From: an uncultured SAR86 cluster bacterium
GTDB taxonomy: Bacteria > Pseudomonadota > Gammaproteobacteria > Magnimaribacterales > AG-339-G14
DNA length: 64,000 bases
Reading direction: 5' to 3'
Assembly (NCBI GenBank): GCA_902625415.1
Contig: CACOBG010000003.1
Span: forward strand, 1-64,000
A program made the position numbers and the translations under genes. Numbering within the stretch: position 1 is the first letter of the stretch; each line of letters starts with the position of its first letter. Below are positions 26,636 to 35,927 of the stretch, piece after piece. Under the pieces are notes generated by a model. That model made no database searches, was not told the origin of the DNA, and worked only from the letters and a program-made list of their open reading frames with translations.

Positions 26636-27763
26636 ATGTATAAAAAAGCGATTGAAGAAAAATCAAATTTCGTTCAAAAAGGATTGAAAGACTATTCTTC
26701 TCAAAGAAATTACGATTTTGGTCCCGAATCTAGAGAAAACACATCAAATTTATCAAAGTATATCTCTCACAGAATTATTAACGAATACGATCTTGTTAGA
26801 GAAATTCTTTCTGAATACAATCTTCAGAAAGTAGATAAGTTCATACAAGAGATTTTTTGGCGGGTTTACTGGAAAGGTTGGTTAGAACATAGACCTGAAG
26901 TTTGGAGAGATTTTGTTAACTCTAGCCCGACTTATTCTGAAGAAGAATATCAGAAAGCAATAAATGGAGAGACTGGAATCGAGTGTTTCGATGATTGGGT
27001 TAAAGAATTAAAAATAGAAAATTACTTACACAATCACACTAGAATGTGGTTTGCGAGCATTTGGATATTTACTTTAAATTTACCATGGGAACTTGGTGCA
27101 AGATTTTTCATGAAACATTTATTTGATGGCGATGCTGCATCTAACACTTTGAGTTGGAGGTGGGTAGCAGGGATTCAGACACAAGGTAAAAATTATTTAG
27201 CACGGGAATCTAATATAAGAAAATTTACCAATCAGCGATATATGAATACTTCTCTCAATGAAAACGCCCTGCCCTTAGAAAACTATAAAATTTACTCTTT
27301 AAAGGAAGTTAGGCACTTACATACCAAACAAAAATATAAAAATTTAGTTTTATTTGAGACTGATCTAAATGTTAATGAACGTTATTCTTTTTTTAAAAAT
27401 TACGAAAATATTTTTTTGATATTACTTGATAATGAAAATAGAAACATAAAGTTAGATGAAAAAGTCCTTAATTTTAAGAAAACACTGCAAGAGGCTTTTG
27501 CAAATGAAATATCTAACTCTCAAATAATTGATGAAGATACTTTCATGTCATTAAATACTCAATTTGATGTGTTATATCCATCCATTGGAGAGAATATGGA
27601 TTTCCTGGATCGAGAATTTAAAGATAGTGATAAATTGCATTTTATAGGTTTAAAAGAAGATATTTATTGTTGGCAATTCTCGAAAAAAGGTTTTTTTAAT
27701 TTTAAAAAAAATATACCAGAGGTGATTAATTACTTACTTCATGAAAATGATTTATTTAATTAA
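26636..27763 (+). CDS. Photolyase/cryptochrome-like protein with the flavin domain first
   Basis: A 375-residue protein. Residues about 36-205 are clearly the FAD-binding helical domain of photolyases: FWRVYWKGW near 74-82, NHTRMWFAS near 133-141, DAASNTLSWRWVAGIQ near 166-181 and FTNQRY near 197-202. In usual photolyases this domain is C-terminal and follows an alpha/beta antenna domain. Here it is N-terminal, and residues about 236-370 form an alpha/beta-like region that begins LVLFETDLNVNERYSF...IFLILLD, close in pattern to the start of an antenna domain (WFRxDLRxxDN...VFVLD). It may be a circularly permuted photolyase or a light sensor; the activity is not predictable. Confidence 0.75.
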   Translation: MYKKAIEEKSNFVQKGLKDYSSQRNYDFGPESRENTSNLSKYISHRIINEYDLVREILSEYNLQKVDKFIQEIFWRVYWKGWLEHRPEVWRDFVNSSPTYSEEEYQKAINGETGIECFDDWVKELKIENYLHNHTRMWFASIWIFTLNLPWELGARFFMKHLFDGDAASNTLSWRWVAGIQTQGKNYLARESNIRKFTNQRYMNTSLNENALPLENYKIYSLKEVRHLHTKQKYKNLVLFETDLNVNERYSFFKNYENIFLILLDNENRNIKLDEKVLNFKKTLQEAFANEISNSQIIDEDTFMSLNTQFDVLYPSIGENMDFLDREFKDSDKLHFIGLKEDIYCWQFSKKGFFNFKKNIPEVINYLLHENDLFN

Positions 27764-27782
27764 ATAAGTAATTTATTTTTTT

Positions 27783-28772
27783 ATGTATACAAAAAAATAT
27801 TCCCAAGACATCAAGATTAATAATCCAGACAAATATAATTTGACTGAAAATATAGTTTGGTCTTCTCCGCAAGGTTTTGACTTAACAATGGATGTATATT
27901 CTCCAAAAAATATCTCTGTACTTTGCCCTGTCGTGGTGATGTTTCACGGCGGGGGTTTTTTAATAAGAAGAAAAGAAATCTTAAACAATATGGCTCAATA
28001 CATTGCATCCAATCATGATTATATTGTCTGTAATGTAAATTACCGATTACTTAGAGATCAAAGTAACACTGTTCTCTTCAATGATTTAATTGGAGATGCT
28101 TTTGGCTCCATTTTATGGATTAAAGAAAATATTCATAAATATAATGGCGATAAAGAAAGAATTGGAATTACTGGTGATAGTGCGGGAGCCTACATCTGCG
28201 CCATGATCCTTAATCTTGGAAATAAAATAGGAAAAAAAGAAGACTTTGAAAAAGATCATGCTTTTGAGCCTACTTATCTTCCCAAAGACTTGTCTTTTGA
28301 AGAAGTTGCTAAAAGAAATCTCTTAGACGTAAAAGCAGCTGTTTTAAGTTATGGTGGTTACGATTTCTATAAATTTGCTATTCAAAATGCTGAAACTTAT
28401 AAAAATATTTTTTGGTGGCTTGCTTTAGCCAAGCCAAGAGGAGTATTGGGTAAAAAATTTAATCCTATTGATTACCCTGATATTTATAAAGCAATTTCAC
28501 CTATCTACAACATACCAGATTCTTCGGAAAGAAAATTGCCTCCTCAACTTTTAACTGCTGCAACAAGGGACAGAATAACTCCTGTCAGAATGATTAAACA
28601 ATACGGAGTCGCTTTAAAAGAAAAAAATCAAGAATTTGAATTCTGGGAGCATTTAAATAGAAACCATGCTTATTTAGATTCAGGAAGAACATTAATAGCC
28701 GGTAATGATTTCATTAGAGATGGAATACCAGCTTTAAAGGTCATGATGAACTTTTTTGATAAACATCTTTGA
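27783..28772 (+). CDS. Alpha/beta-hydrolase, HSL-type esterase
   Basis: A 329-residue esterase. The oxyanion motif HGGG is at 55-58, the nucleophile Ser133 in GDSAGAY, and the acid and base are likely Asp near 266 (ATRDRIT) and His near 296 (RNHAYLD). These fit the hormone-sensitive-lipase group, which cleaves short or medium acyl esters. No signal peptide is seen, so it is cytoplasmic. It follows the photolyase-like gene by 19 bases on the same strand and is likely cotranscribed; it converges on the phosphotransferase gene with 1 base between them. Confidence 0.87.
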   Translation: MYTKKYSQDIKINNPDKYNLTENIVWSSPQGFDLTMDVYSPKNISVLCPVVVMFHGGGFLIRRKEILNNMAQYIASNHDYIVCNVNYRLLRDQSNTVLFNDLIGDAFGSILWIKENIHKYNGDKERIGITGDSAGAYICAMILNLGNKIGKKEDFEKDHAFEPTYLPKDLSFEEVAKRNLLDVKAAVLSYGGYDFYKFAIQNAETYKNIFWWLALAKPRGVLGKKFNPIDYPDIYKAISPIYNIPDSSERKLPPQLLTAATRDRITPVRMIKQYGVALKEKNQEFEFWEHLNRNHAYLDSGRTLIAGNDFIRDGIPALKVMMNFFDKHL

Positions 28773-28773
28773 T

Positions 28774-29823
28774 TTATTTTAAAAAGTCTACTGCGTCTAA
28801 ATGTAAAGCTTGCCAACCTGATCTTTCTGCCATAACAGCAAACATCTCATCACCTCGCTCTGTTCTTTCAACAATCATGGCAGACATAACTGCCATTAAA
28901 AATCCTACAAAAGAACCTCGTCGATAATCATTCCATGCCTGTTCGAAAGAGTAACTATCATTTACCTCAAGCAAAGCATGATATTCCTTTACTAATTCTT
29001 CTTCTGCACTAGCTCGATCTTTTGGATTAAGAAAACTTGTAGAAATACAATAAGCAATATCATTAAGAGGGAGTCCCACTGCTGCAGTTTGCCAGTCTAA
29101 AAGAATCGCCCTATTGTTTTTATCGGCAAATAAAATATTGTCTAGCCTCAAATCTCCTTGAACCAAGGTCATGGGTCCCTCTCTCACTTCAGAATATTTA
29201 TCATAATTTTCTATTAATACATCTCCCATTTCTAAAATATCGTCGCTAATTCTTCCTTGATATCTATTTTTCCATTCTGGATAAACTGCTGGAAGCAAAT
29301 CAGCTACAAATTGTTTTCTTTCTTCGCTTACACCATAAGTTAACCAAGAATAAGACAAAAGTTTCTCATCATTCCAATAACTTTTATGTAAAGCTGCTGC
29401 TTCTTTTAAAACTTGAGAAACTTCTATAGCCGTGCAACCATCCATTTGGGGAATTTGTTTGGCAGGATGCATATCTTCCAGAAGCAAAATTCCATCATCT
29501 GAATTTGAATCAAAATCTGAAAAATACAACTCAGGCACTCTGGCTGAACATTTTTCTGCTAAATATTTATAAAATGAAGTTTCAATTTCATATAAGTGTA
29601 AATTTCTTGCAGTATCCCTACTAGATTGATCCGCAGCAGGACACTTCGCTATTAAAGATGAGGGAAAATTATTTTTTTCTTTCCAATCCAATTTGACTCT
29701 AAAACAATCACCAACTTGACCGGAACCTACAGGTTCAAATTCAAATCCTTTAAGATTAGATTCAGAAGAATTGAATAATCCTGCAATGAATTTTTTTGAA
29801 AACTGATTTGGATGATCTAACAT
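28774..29823 (-). CDS. Phosphotransferase (APH/ecdysteroid-kinase-like) family protein
   Basis: A 349-residue kinase-fold protein. The catalytic loop reads VQGDLRLDN near 223-231 and the metal site LLDWQTAAVG near 241-250, as in aminoglycoside phosphotransferase and CHK kinase-like proteins. The residue before GD is Gln where His is typical, a change also seen in some homologues, and the catalytic Asp and Asn are kept. The phosphate acceptor is unknown; such proteins are often found beside acyl-CoA dehydrogenases and SDRs. Followed upstream by a small membrane-protein gene on the same strand. Confidence 0.8.
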   Translation of the reverse strand: MLDHPNQFSKKFIAGLFNSSESNLKGFEFEPVGSGQVGDCFRVKLDWKEKNNFPSSLIAKCPAADQSSRDTARNLHLYEIETSFYKYLAEKCSARVPELYFSDFDSNSDDGILLLEDMHPAKQIPQMDGCTAIEVSQVLKEAAALHKSYWNDEKLLSYSWLTYGVSEERKQFVADLLPAVYPEWKNRYQGRISDDILEMGDVLIENYDKYSEVREGPMTLVQGDLRLDNILFADKNNRAILLDWQTAAVGLPLNDIAYCISTSFLNPKDRASAEEELVKEYHALLEVNDSYSFEQAWNDYRRGSFVGFLMAVMSAMIVERTERGDEMFAVMAERSGWQALHLDAVDFLK

Positions 29824-29833
29824 TCTACGAAAA

Positions 29834-30235
29834 TTATGAAGGACTTTTCATTTCTTTCCAAAGAATGCGTAACCCAAAAAAAGCAGGTAAATAACATATC
29901 AAAGTAAAAATTATAATTTGCCCAATCAAAGGCGGTTCCCTAAATAGTTGAAATACAGGGAAATCGATTAAGTCGGTTATTAGTCTTACTAATATTAAGA
30001 TAAAAAGCATAGGCGCGCTCCTTATGTAAATAGCAAATAAAAAAGCAAGGCCTACTGCTAAATTTCTTGCAATAAATAAAGTGGAACCTAAGTTAAGGTC
30101 TGTATCGCCAAGTCCCTCAAAAAATTCTGGGTTTAGTAAGGCAATTAAAGGGCCAAAAAACATTGGCGAAATTAGTAAAAATAAAACAAAAGATAATAAC
30201 AATGAATAAGAAATTTTTTTGTTTGATAAGTTCAT
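29834..30235 (-). CDS. Unknown four-helix membrane protein
   Basis: A 133-residue protein that I do not recognise. It has four hydrophobic segments at about 10-33, 48-66, 68-85 and 104-123, with short loops and a basic C-terminus, so it is probably an inner-membrane protein. It lies 10 bases upstream of the phosphotransferase gene on the same strand and is divergent from the M28 peptidase gene. No motif or metal site is visible. Confidence 0.65.
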   Translation of the reverse strand: MNLSNKKISYSLLLSFVLFLLISPMFFGPLIALLNPEFFEGLGDTDLNLGSTLFIARNLAVGLAFLFAIYIRSAPMLFILILVRLITDLIDFPVFQLFREPPLIGQIIIFTLICYLPAFFGLRILWKEMKSPS

Positions 30236-30292
30236 AAATCTTTCTTATTTTAATTCTATTTGAAAAGATGGACTATGCTTTTTGTGCGGATA

Positions 30293-30309
30293 AAAGATAA
30301 CTTATCTTT
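30293..30309. promoter_or_regulatory. Perfect 17-base palindrome, possible operator
   Basis: The 140-base divergent gap between the membrane-protein gene and the M28 gene contains AAAGATAACTTATCTTT, eight-base arms around a single C. The one-base centre makes an RNA hairpin unlikely, so a dimeric DNA-binding protein site is the better reading. The regulator is unknown. AT-rich DNA gives such palindromes by chance fairly easily. Confidence 0.3.
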
Positions 30310-30375
30310 CTATTCTAAATATTTTTTTAATTCTTATTCAATCCGAACCCCTGTTTAAATGATTACTAGATTGTA

Positions 30376-32661
30376 ATGTATAGTGATTTCATGAAGAAAA
30401 ATAAAGCGCTATCTATTTATGCAGTTATTTTTAGTATTTTTTTATTTTTTTTGCAGCATATAAGCCAATTACCTCCCCAAGCAAAAGGTATTCAATCTCC
30501 TCAAGATGTATTTTCTGCTGAACGTGCCTTTGAAACTTTGAAATATCTATTGAAAGAGAATGAGCCTCACCCTGTTGGTTCTAATTTAAATCAAATTATC
30601 AAAGAACGGCTTATCGAAGAATTAGATAAACTGGAAATACAATATGAGATTCAAAAAACTTGGGCATGTGCTACCAGGTATGCGAGATGCGCTGAGGTTG
30701 AAAACTTAATAGGTATTATCCCAGGAAAAAATAATGCCCCTTATCTTGCCCTGATGGCACATTATGATTCCGTACCAATGGCACCTGGAGCAGGTGATGA
30801 TGGAGCTGGTGTGGTTGCAATTCTCGAAGCAGCAAGAGTTCTAAAATTAGAAGCGCCATATGATCACCCTATAATGTTACTCCTAACAGATGCTGAAGAA
30901 AATGGCTTGATAGGAGCAGAAGCATTCTTCAATCAACACCCTTTAGCTAAAGAAGTTGGTGTGGTTCTTAATATTGAAGGAAGCGGAACTGCTGGAGGGA
31001 GTATGGTATTTCGAACATCTGAAAAGAACGAACTACTTATTAAGAGCTTATCCCACGAACATGAACATGCCTATGGCTTTTCTTTGGCCAATGAAATCTT
31101 TAAGAGAATGCCCAATGATACTGATTTCAGTGTTGCAATGAGAGCAAATATTCCAGGAATGGACTTCGCTTTTGTCGGTGAGAGAAATCACTATCATACG
31201 CCGAATGATAATTTAGAGAACTTAGATATTAGAACCATTCAACATCATGGTGAAAATATATTAAGTACTTCTCGGGACCTGCTTTCAAAAGATTGGAAGG
31301 AAATGGGAGATAAATACGTATATTTAGGAGGAACTTATGGAGTTTGGTCTGAATGGAAATCGAGCAATAGTTTAATTGCCTTATTAATTTCATCTCTAAT
31401 TTTAATTGCAGCATTCGTTCGTTCTAAAATTAAATTACAAAGATTGTTTCTGGGTTTTATTCTGTCTCCCGTAACCCTTGTTACAACTATTTTCTTTGGT
31501 TTCTTGGGCTTCTTTTTTCTGTCTATATTCTCTGGAAATATTATTAGTTGGCCTGGTATAGATTGGCCCTATCGTCTTCTCCTTATCGGATCAACTACAT
31601 TTGGATTATTAATAGGTTGTATATTTAATAGAAAATTCCTTCAGGAATCAGAAGCATTTTATGGGGTTTGGTTTCTTTGGACTTCTCTCACTTTGATTTT
31701 GACACTCTTTTTACCTGATTCAGCGAATTTATTAATACTTCCTTTATTTTTTGGAAGTATAGTGGCACTGATTTCAACCTTCTTAAAAGAACAGCATAGA
31801 CTTAACTTTTTGCTTCTTACCTTAGTAGTAGCCTTACCTAGTACGTTGGGTTTAATTTTTTCCTTAGAACAAAGTCAAGGTTACAAACTTGTTTTAGCGG
31901 TTTTACCATTTGCAGGATTGTATGCGATATTGATTTCGCCATTCTTATTTTCAATGAATATGAAATACGCCTTTTCAACTGTCAGTGCTGCAATAATATT
32001 GGCTCTTCTGACTGGGAGTACATTTAATCTATATACGGAAATGAGACCCCAACATGTAAATATTCATTTTTATGAGAATTTGAATAGTGAAAAATCTTTT
32101 ATTCATCTCTCAGGAAATTATAAAAATGTTGCATCATCAGATCCAGAGCCTCTAATTGAGCCTTTGGCTTCTTATGTTGACGTGGTAAATACTAGAGCAA
32201 TTGCCTCCTTTGCTCCTGAATATGAATTTAGATATTGGGCAAATAGCATTTCAAGTGGATGGATAGAACCCTCAATTGAATTTAAAGAGAAAATTATAGG
32301 TACCAATTCAGTTAAATTAAGATTAAAAAGTAATAGACAAGCAAGTCAGATGGTTCTTTTATTGCCTGAATCATCAAAACTAAAATCTTTTAATATTGGA
32401 TCTCAGGAAGTTGAAGTATCAGTCTCTTCTGAGGGATCCTATAAAGGATATTACTTAATTCATTTAATTGGAATTTATAAAAAGAAAGTAGATTTAATCC
32501 TTAATTTTGAAGAATATACAAACGAAATTGAAGGGTTCCTTTTAGATATCAGTACAAAATTACCCAATCATCTTGATGAATTGTATCAAGCTCGTACTGG
32601 GATATTTTCACCTGTTCATAGGGGAGATCAGGCTATTCTCATCAGGAATGTAAAAATATAG
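30376..32661 (+). CDS. M28-family zinc metallopeptidase with C-terminal membrane domain
   Basis: A 761-residue protein. One helix at about 13-28 precedes an M28 peptidase domain (about 45-320) with zinc-site residues His129 (MAHYDSVP), Asp141 (GAGDDGAG), the catalytic Glu pair near 174 (TDAEENG), and a last His in HYHTPNDN near 290. About eight hydrophobic segments follow (335-560) and then a soluble tail. This layout is like the ER-type Fxna/ERMP1 peptidases, and is common in marine bacteria. It removes N-terminal residues from peptides; the topology suggests periplasmic action. The start at 30376 has no clear ribosome site; Met6 is an alternative. Confidence 0.85.
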   Translation: MYSDFMKKNKALSIYAVIFSIFLFFLQHISQLPPQAKGIQSPQDVFSAERAFETLKYLLKENEPHPVGSNLNQIIKERLIEELDKLEIQYEIQKTWACATRYARCAEVENLIGIIPGKNNAPYLALMAHYDSVPMAPGAGDDGAGVVAILEAARVLKLEAPYDHPIMLLLTDAEENGLIGAEAFFNQHPLAKEVGVVLNIEGSGTAGGSMVFRTSEKNELLIKSLSHEHEHAYGFSLANEIFKRMPNDTDFSVAMRANIPGMDFAFVGERNHYHTPNDNLENLDIRTIQHHGENILSTSRDLLSKDWKEMGDKYVYLGGTYGVWSEWKSSNSLIALLISSLILIAAFVRSKIKLQRLFLGFILSPVTLVTTIFFGFLGFFFLSIFSGNIISWPGIDWPYRLLLIGSTTFGLLIGCIFNRKFLQESEAFYGVWFLWTSLTLILTLFLPDSANLLILPLFFGSIVALISTFLKEQHRLNFLLLTLVVALPSTLGLIFSLEQSQGYKLVLAVLPFAGLYAILISPFLFSMNMKYAFSTVSAAIILALLTGSTFNLYTEMRPQHVNIHFYENLNSEKSFIHLSGNYKNVASSDPEPLIEPLASYVDVVNTRAIASFAPEYEFRYWANSISSGWIEPSIEFKEKIIGTNSVKLRLKSNRQASQMVLLLPESSKLKSFNIGSQEVEVSVSSEGSYKGYYLIHLIGIYKKKVDLILNFEEYTNEIEGFLLDISTKLPNHLDELYQARTGIFSPVHRGDQAILIRNVKI

Positions 32662-32680
32662 AATATTTATATCCATAATT

Positions 32681-32756
<76 letters not shown>

Positions 32757-32757
32757 A

Positions 32758-33165
32758 TTAATTTCTTTGTGTGCAATCAAAGTAAGAATAAGAATTTACA
32801 CTGATTGCCTTATTATCCCAAACGTTTTTATTCAAGGATGACTGAAAAGTCTTTTTGTCAATGACGAGTTTATTTTCAATGGCAAAGGTTCTTTTATTTC
32901 CTTTAAAGTACCTACCCTCGTAAACTCTGAGTTTGTTTCTTAATCTATAGGGAATTGCTTCTGAGCCAAAAAAAATAGTTTTTGCCTTAAGATTGATATC
33001 AATCACTTCAGTATCATTTGAAGCTTTATCTTTACCCTCAATTCCAACCAAGGTTACATCGCAATCTAAAATAATGTTTCTTGAAAATGCTAAATTCGAA
33101 AACAGGATACTTATCAAAAGTAACTTAAGAGGAAAAACTACTACCAGCTTCATAAAAGATTTCAA
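32758..33165 (-). CDS. Small secreted protein of unknown function
   Basis: A 135-residue protein with a clear signal peptide: a basic start, the hydrophobic run about 7-24 and an AFS cleavage-type site near 25-28. The mature part is basic, mostly beta-like, with two cysteines (DCDVT near 34 and FDCTQ near 131) that could pair. I do not recognise the family. Its start overlaps the end of the MBL-fold gene by 41 bases, which argues for translational coupling; Met6 is an alternative start giving a shorter signal peptide. Confidence 0.6.
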   Translation of the reverse strand: MKSFMKLVVVFPLKLLLISILFSNLAFSRNIILDCDVTLVGIEGKDKASNDTEVIDINLKAKTIFFGSEAIPYRLRNKLRVYEGRYFKGNKRTFAIENKLVIDKKTFQSSLNKNVWDNKAISVNSYSYFDCTQRN

Positions 33166-33853
33166 TCTTATCGTCTATAAGATCATTATCAAGTTTATTT
33201 AGTTTTAAAAAATAATTTACAAAGCCGGTATTTTTAGATGGGTTAGACCCAGTTATAAATAATTTTTTAGCATCTAACAAATCACAGGCAATCATTGCAT
33301 TTTTTAAGTTCATGCTCAGAGTAAGCAGACCAAAAAACTTAACTTCTTCAGCGGTGAGAATTGCAATATCTGCTTTGATATCATTATTCTGAATAACTTT
33401 TTTATTAACTACATGGCCTTCATGGAAAACGGCAAAACCCTTATCATTTAAAATATGCAAACAGTATGCTGTTGAGTTGTAGGGAAATCCTGCGGGATAA
33501 ACTCTTACTTCTAAATTTCCAATTGAATTTGATGATGAAAGTTTAAAGATTTTATTTTTAAATTTTTTTTTCAATAAAATTGATCTAACTGATGATGAAC
33601 ACCAAATATTGGCGCTTGAAAATTTTTTTAAGGTATTGAAGTGAAGATGATCTTCAAATGGTGCAGTTATGACAATATCTTTAACTTGAGAAATTTCGTC
33701 TTTTGTTAAGAATGATTTCTTTTCTTTTTTTCTTTGTAAAAACCAGCCTCTGCCTTCAACTAAAGATGAATCAAACCAAGGATCTATTAGGACAGCTTCT
33801 TTGCCTTCTTCAATAAACCAAGATTGATACTCGTCTGCTTTTTTTACTTTCAT
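33125..33853 (-). CDS. Degenerate MBL-fold (UlaG-like) protein
   Basis: A 242-residue protein. The first strands (DEYQSWFIEEGKEAVLIDPWF) and the position of TAPFEDHLHF near 61-70 fit an UlaG-like metallo-beta-lactamase fold. The metal motif THxHxDH is reduced: the first two histidines are replaced by Ala and Phe, and only the Asp-His remain. A further His pair occurs in FHEGHV near 140. It may have lost hydrolase activity or use another metal arrangement. The next minus-strand gene overlaps its end by 41 bases; the divergent EstB-like gene starts 42 bases away. Confidence 0.68.
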   Translation of the reverse strand: MKVKKADEYQSWFIEEGKEAVLIDPWFDSSLVEGRGWFLQRKKEKKSFLTKDEISQVKDIVITAPFEDHLHFNTLKKFSSANIWCSSSVRSILLKKKFKNKIFKLSSSNSIGNLEVRVYPAGFPYNSTAYCLHILNDKGFAVFHEGHVVNKKVIQNNDIKADIAILTAEEVKFFGLLTLSMNLKNAMIACDLLDAKKLFITGSNPSKNTGFVNYFLKLNKLDNDLIDDKIEIFYEAGSSFSS

Positions 33854-33895
33854 TAATCTATAAATTAGAGGTATTCTATCTTCTTTAAAGGGAAA

Positions 33896-35104
33896 TTGAT
33901 GATAAGTGGATACTGTGATGAAAAATTCTCTTCCGCAAGAGAATTATTTGAAAATAATTTAAATTCGGGTTTTGAAAGAGGAGCTGCTATCACTGTTGAA
34001 ATAGAAGGAGAAACTGTTGTTGATCTTTGGGGTGGAATTGATTCCGAAGAACAAAATACTACTTGGCAGGAAGATACTATTGTTAATGTTTTTTCTTCAA
34101 CCAAAGGCTTAGCTGCAGTTTGTCTCTTGCAGTTGATAGAGGAAGGAAGAGTTAATTTAGACGATCCAGTTGCTAAATATTGGCCTGAATTTGCTCAAGA
34201 AGGTAAAGACAAGATCCCAGTAAGATATTTATTTTGTCACAAATCTGGTTTGTGCGGAGTGACTAAACCCTTACCAGATGATGCTTATTACAACTGGGAT
34301 GTTATGGTGAATGCATTGGCTGCTCAAAAGCCTCAATGGAAACCGGGTACTAGACATGGTTACCATGCCCTAACTTATGGTCACTTAGTTGGAGAGATGG
34401 TACGAAGAGTTACAGGTCAATCCATTGGGCAGTACTTTAACGAAAAAATTGCAGAACCCTTAAATCTAGATTTCTGGATAGGTTTGCCAGATGAGCAATT
34501 TGATAAGGTTACTGATATTCAGCCTAGTATATTTCCCTTATGGACTAGAATGATTTCCCCTTTCTTTAAGATGATCCCTAAAAGTTTTCTAAGAGGAGAT
34601 CTTGCTCTCATCAAAGATTTCTATGATCCTACGACCATTGCAGGTTCTGCATTTAATAATCCCAAAATGGAGATTAAAAACCCTTTTTATGCAAATACCA
34701 GAGAATGGCGTAAAGCCGAAATACCAGCTGCAAACGGACATGGAAGTGCTAGAGCGATAGCAAAATTTTATGGAGTTTTATCTAATGGTGGAAATCGCAA
34801 CGGCGTACATTTATTAAGTCCAGAAACAATCGATATGGCACGTCAAACAGAATCCGAAGGTGCAGATTTAGTTTTAGCTAATCTTCAAACTCGTTTTGGA
34901 TTGGGTTTCATGCTTGGTTCTAAAGATATTTCAATGGGTCCTGCTGAAGGCGCTTTCGGCCATGGAGGAGCTGGTGGATCTCTGGGTTTTGGAGATCCGG
35001 ATAATCATGTTTCAATAGGATTTGTGATGAACCAAATGCACCCTGGTATAACTGCTTGGGAAACTGCTACTTCATTTATAGAAAAAGTATATGAGAGTAA
35101 GTGA
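33896..35104 (+). CDS. Beta-lactamase-fold serine hydrolase (EstB-like)
   Basis: A 402-residue protein of the class C beta-lactamase/esterase group. SxxK is Ser67-Lys70 (FSSTKG), the Tyr motif appears as GYHALTYG near 154-161, and the third motif is HGGAGGS near 358-364, with His instead of the Lys of true penicillin-binding proteins. These features point to an esterase such as EstB rather than a beta-lactamase. No signal peptide is visible. It overlaps the TauD-like gene by 14 bases, so both are cotranscribed. Confidence 0.85.
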   Translation: MMISGYCDEKFSSARELFENNLNSGFERGAAITVEIEGETVVDLWGGIDSEEQNTTWQEDTIVNVFSSTKGLAAVCLLQLIEEGRVNLDDPVAKYWPEFAQEGKDKIPVRYLFCHKSGLCGVTKPLPDDAYYNWDVMVNALAAQKPQWKPGTRHGYHALTYGHLVGEMVRRVTGQSIGQYFNEKIAEPLNLDFWIGLPDEQFDKVTDIQPSIFPLWTRMISPFFKMIPKSFLRGDLALIKDFYDPTTIAGSAFNNPKMEIKNPFYANTREWRKAEIPAANGHGSARAIAKFYGVLSNGGNRNGVHLLSPETIDMARQTESEGADLVLANLQTRFGLGFMLGSKDISMGPAEGAFGHGGAGGSLGFGDPDNHVSIGFVMNQMHPGITAWETATSFIEKVYESK

Positions 35105-35924
35105 GAATTTATCTAAAAACGGTATCGGAGTAGAAGTCACTGACTTTTCTTTAGCCGATTTAACTCGAGAAAATATATCCTTTTTAAGATCCAAATGGAT
35201 TGAATATGGATTGATAGTCTTTCCTAAGCTACCTCTGTCTCATGATGAATTTAAAGACTTTGCTTTAAGCTTTGGTGACTTTGGAGACGATCCATTTATT
35301 TCGTCTCTTCAAGATTACCCAAATATTGCTGAAATAAAGAGAAGCGCTAATGAAAAAGCTACACCTTTTGGAGGGACATGGCATTCGGATTGGTCTTTCA
35401 TGAAAAAACCCCCTTCTGCAACGTTATTACATTCAAAAATTATCCCTCCAGTAGGAGGAAATACTTTGTTTGCCAATACAGAAAAATCTTTTGCTGCGCT
35501 ACCAGAGGAGATGAAAAATAAATTAAGAAAGCTCAAAGTAATACATTCTGCAAAAATTCCCTATGCTGATGATGGTTTTTATGCCCTTGAAAAAGAAGAG
35601 CGTTCAATGAAAATCCTTCCATCTAAAGAAGCTAAAGCTACTTTCTCTCATCCAATGGTGAAAATTCACCCTGAAACCAATAAAGAATGTTTGTTTATTA
35701 ATCCTGTATACACAATCAATGTCGAAGGTTTTTCAGATGATGAGTCCCAACAACTTTTGTGGGAACTTTATGAACACATGATTCAGGATCAATTTGTTTA
35801 TGAGCATGTGTGGAATGAAGATATGTTAATCATGTGGGACAATCGAACTGTTATGCATCAAGCAACAGGTGGTTACGACGGTTATGATAGATTGTTGCAT
35901 CGCATAACTCTTGCTGCAGTTTAA
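35091..35924 (+). CDS. TauD/TfdA-family 2-oxoglutarate-dependent dioxygenase
   Basis: A 277-residue dioxygenase. The iron ligands are His98 and Asp100 (TWHSDWS) and a distal His near 256 (NRTVMHQATGGYD), with the 2-oxoglutarate-binding Arg in LLHRITL near 271. TauD relatives hydroxylate taurine, chlorophenoxyacetates, sulfonates or other acids; the substrate cannot be fixed. The gene starts within the end of the EstB-like gene and ends 3 bases before the end of the convergent fusion gene. Confidence 0.87.
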   Translation: MRVSENLSKNGIGVEVTDFSLADLTRENISFLRSKWIEYGLIVFPKLPLSHDEFKDFALSFGDFGDDPFISSLQDYPNIAEIKRSANEKATPFGGTWHSDWSFMKKPPSATLLHSKIIPPVGGNTLFANTEKSFAALPEEMKNKLRKLKVIHSAKIPYADDGFYALEKEERSMKILPSKEAKATFSHPMVKIHPETNKECLFINPVYTINVEGFSDDESQQLLWELYEHMIQDQFVYEHVWNEDMLIMWDNRTVMHQATGGYDGYDRLLHRITLAAV

Positions 35925-35927
35925 ATA

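Noticed and set aside
33896-35104. The serine hydrolase as a true beta-lactamase
   Set aside because: The third motif is HGG in place of KTG and no signal peptide is present, which suits an EstB-type esterase better.
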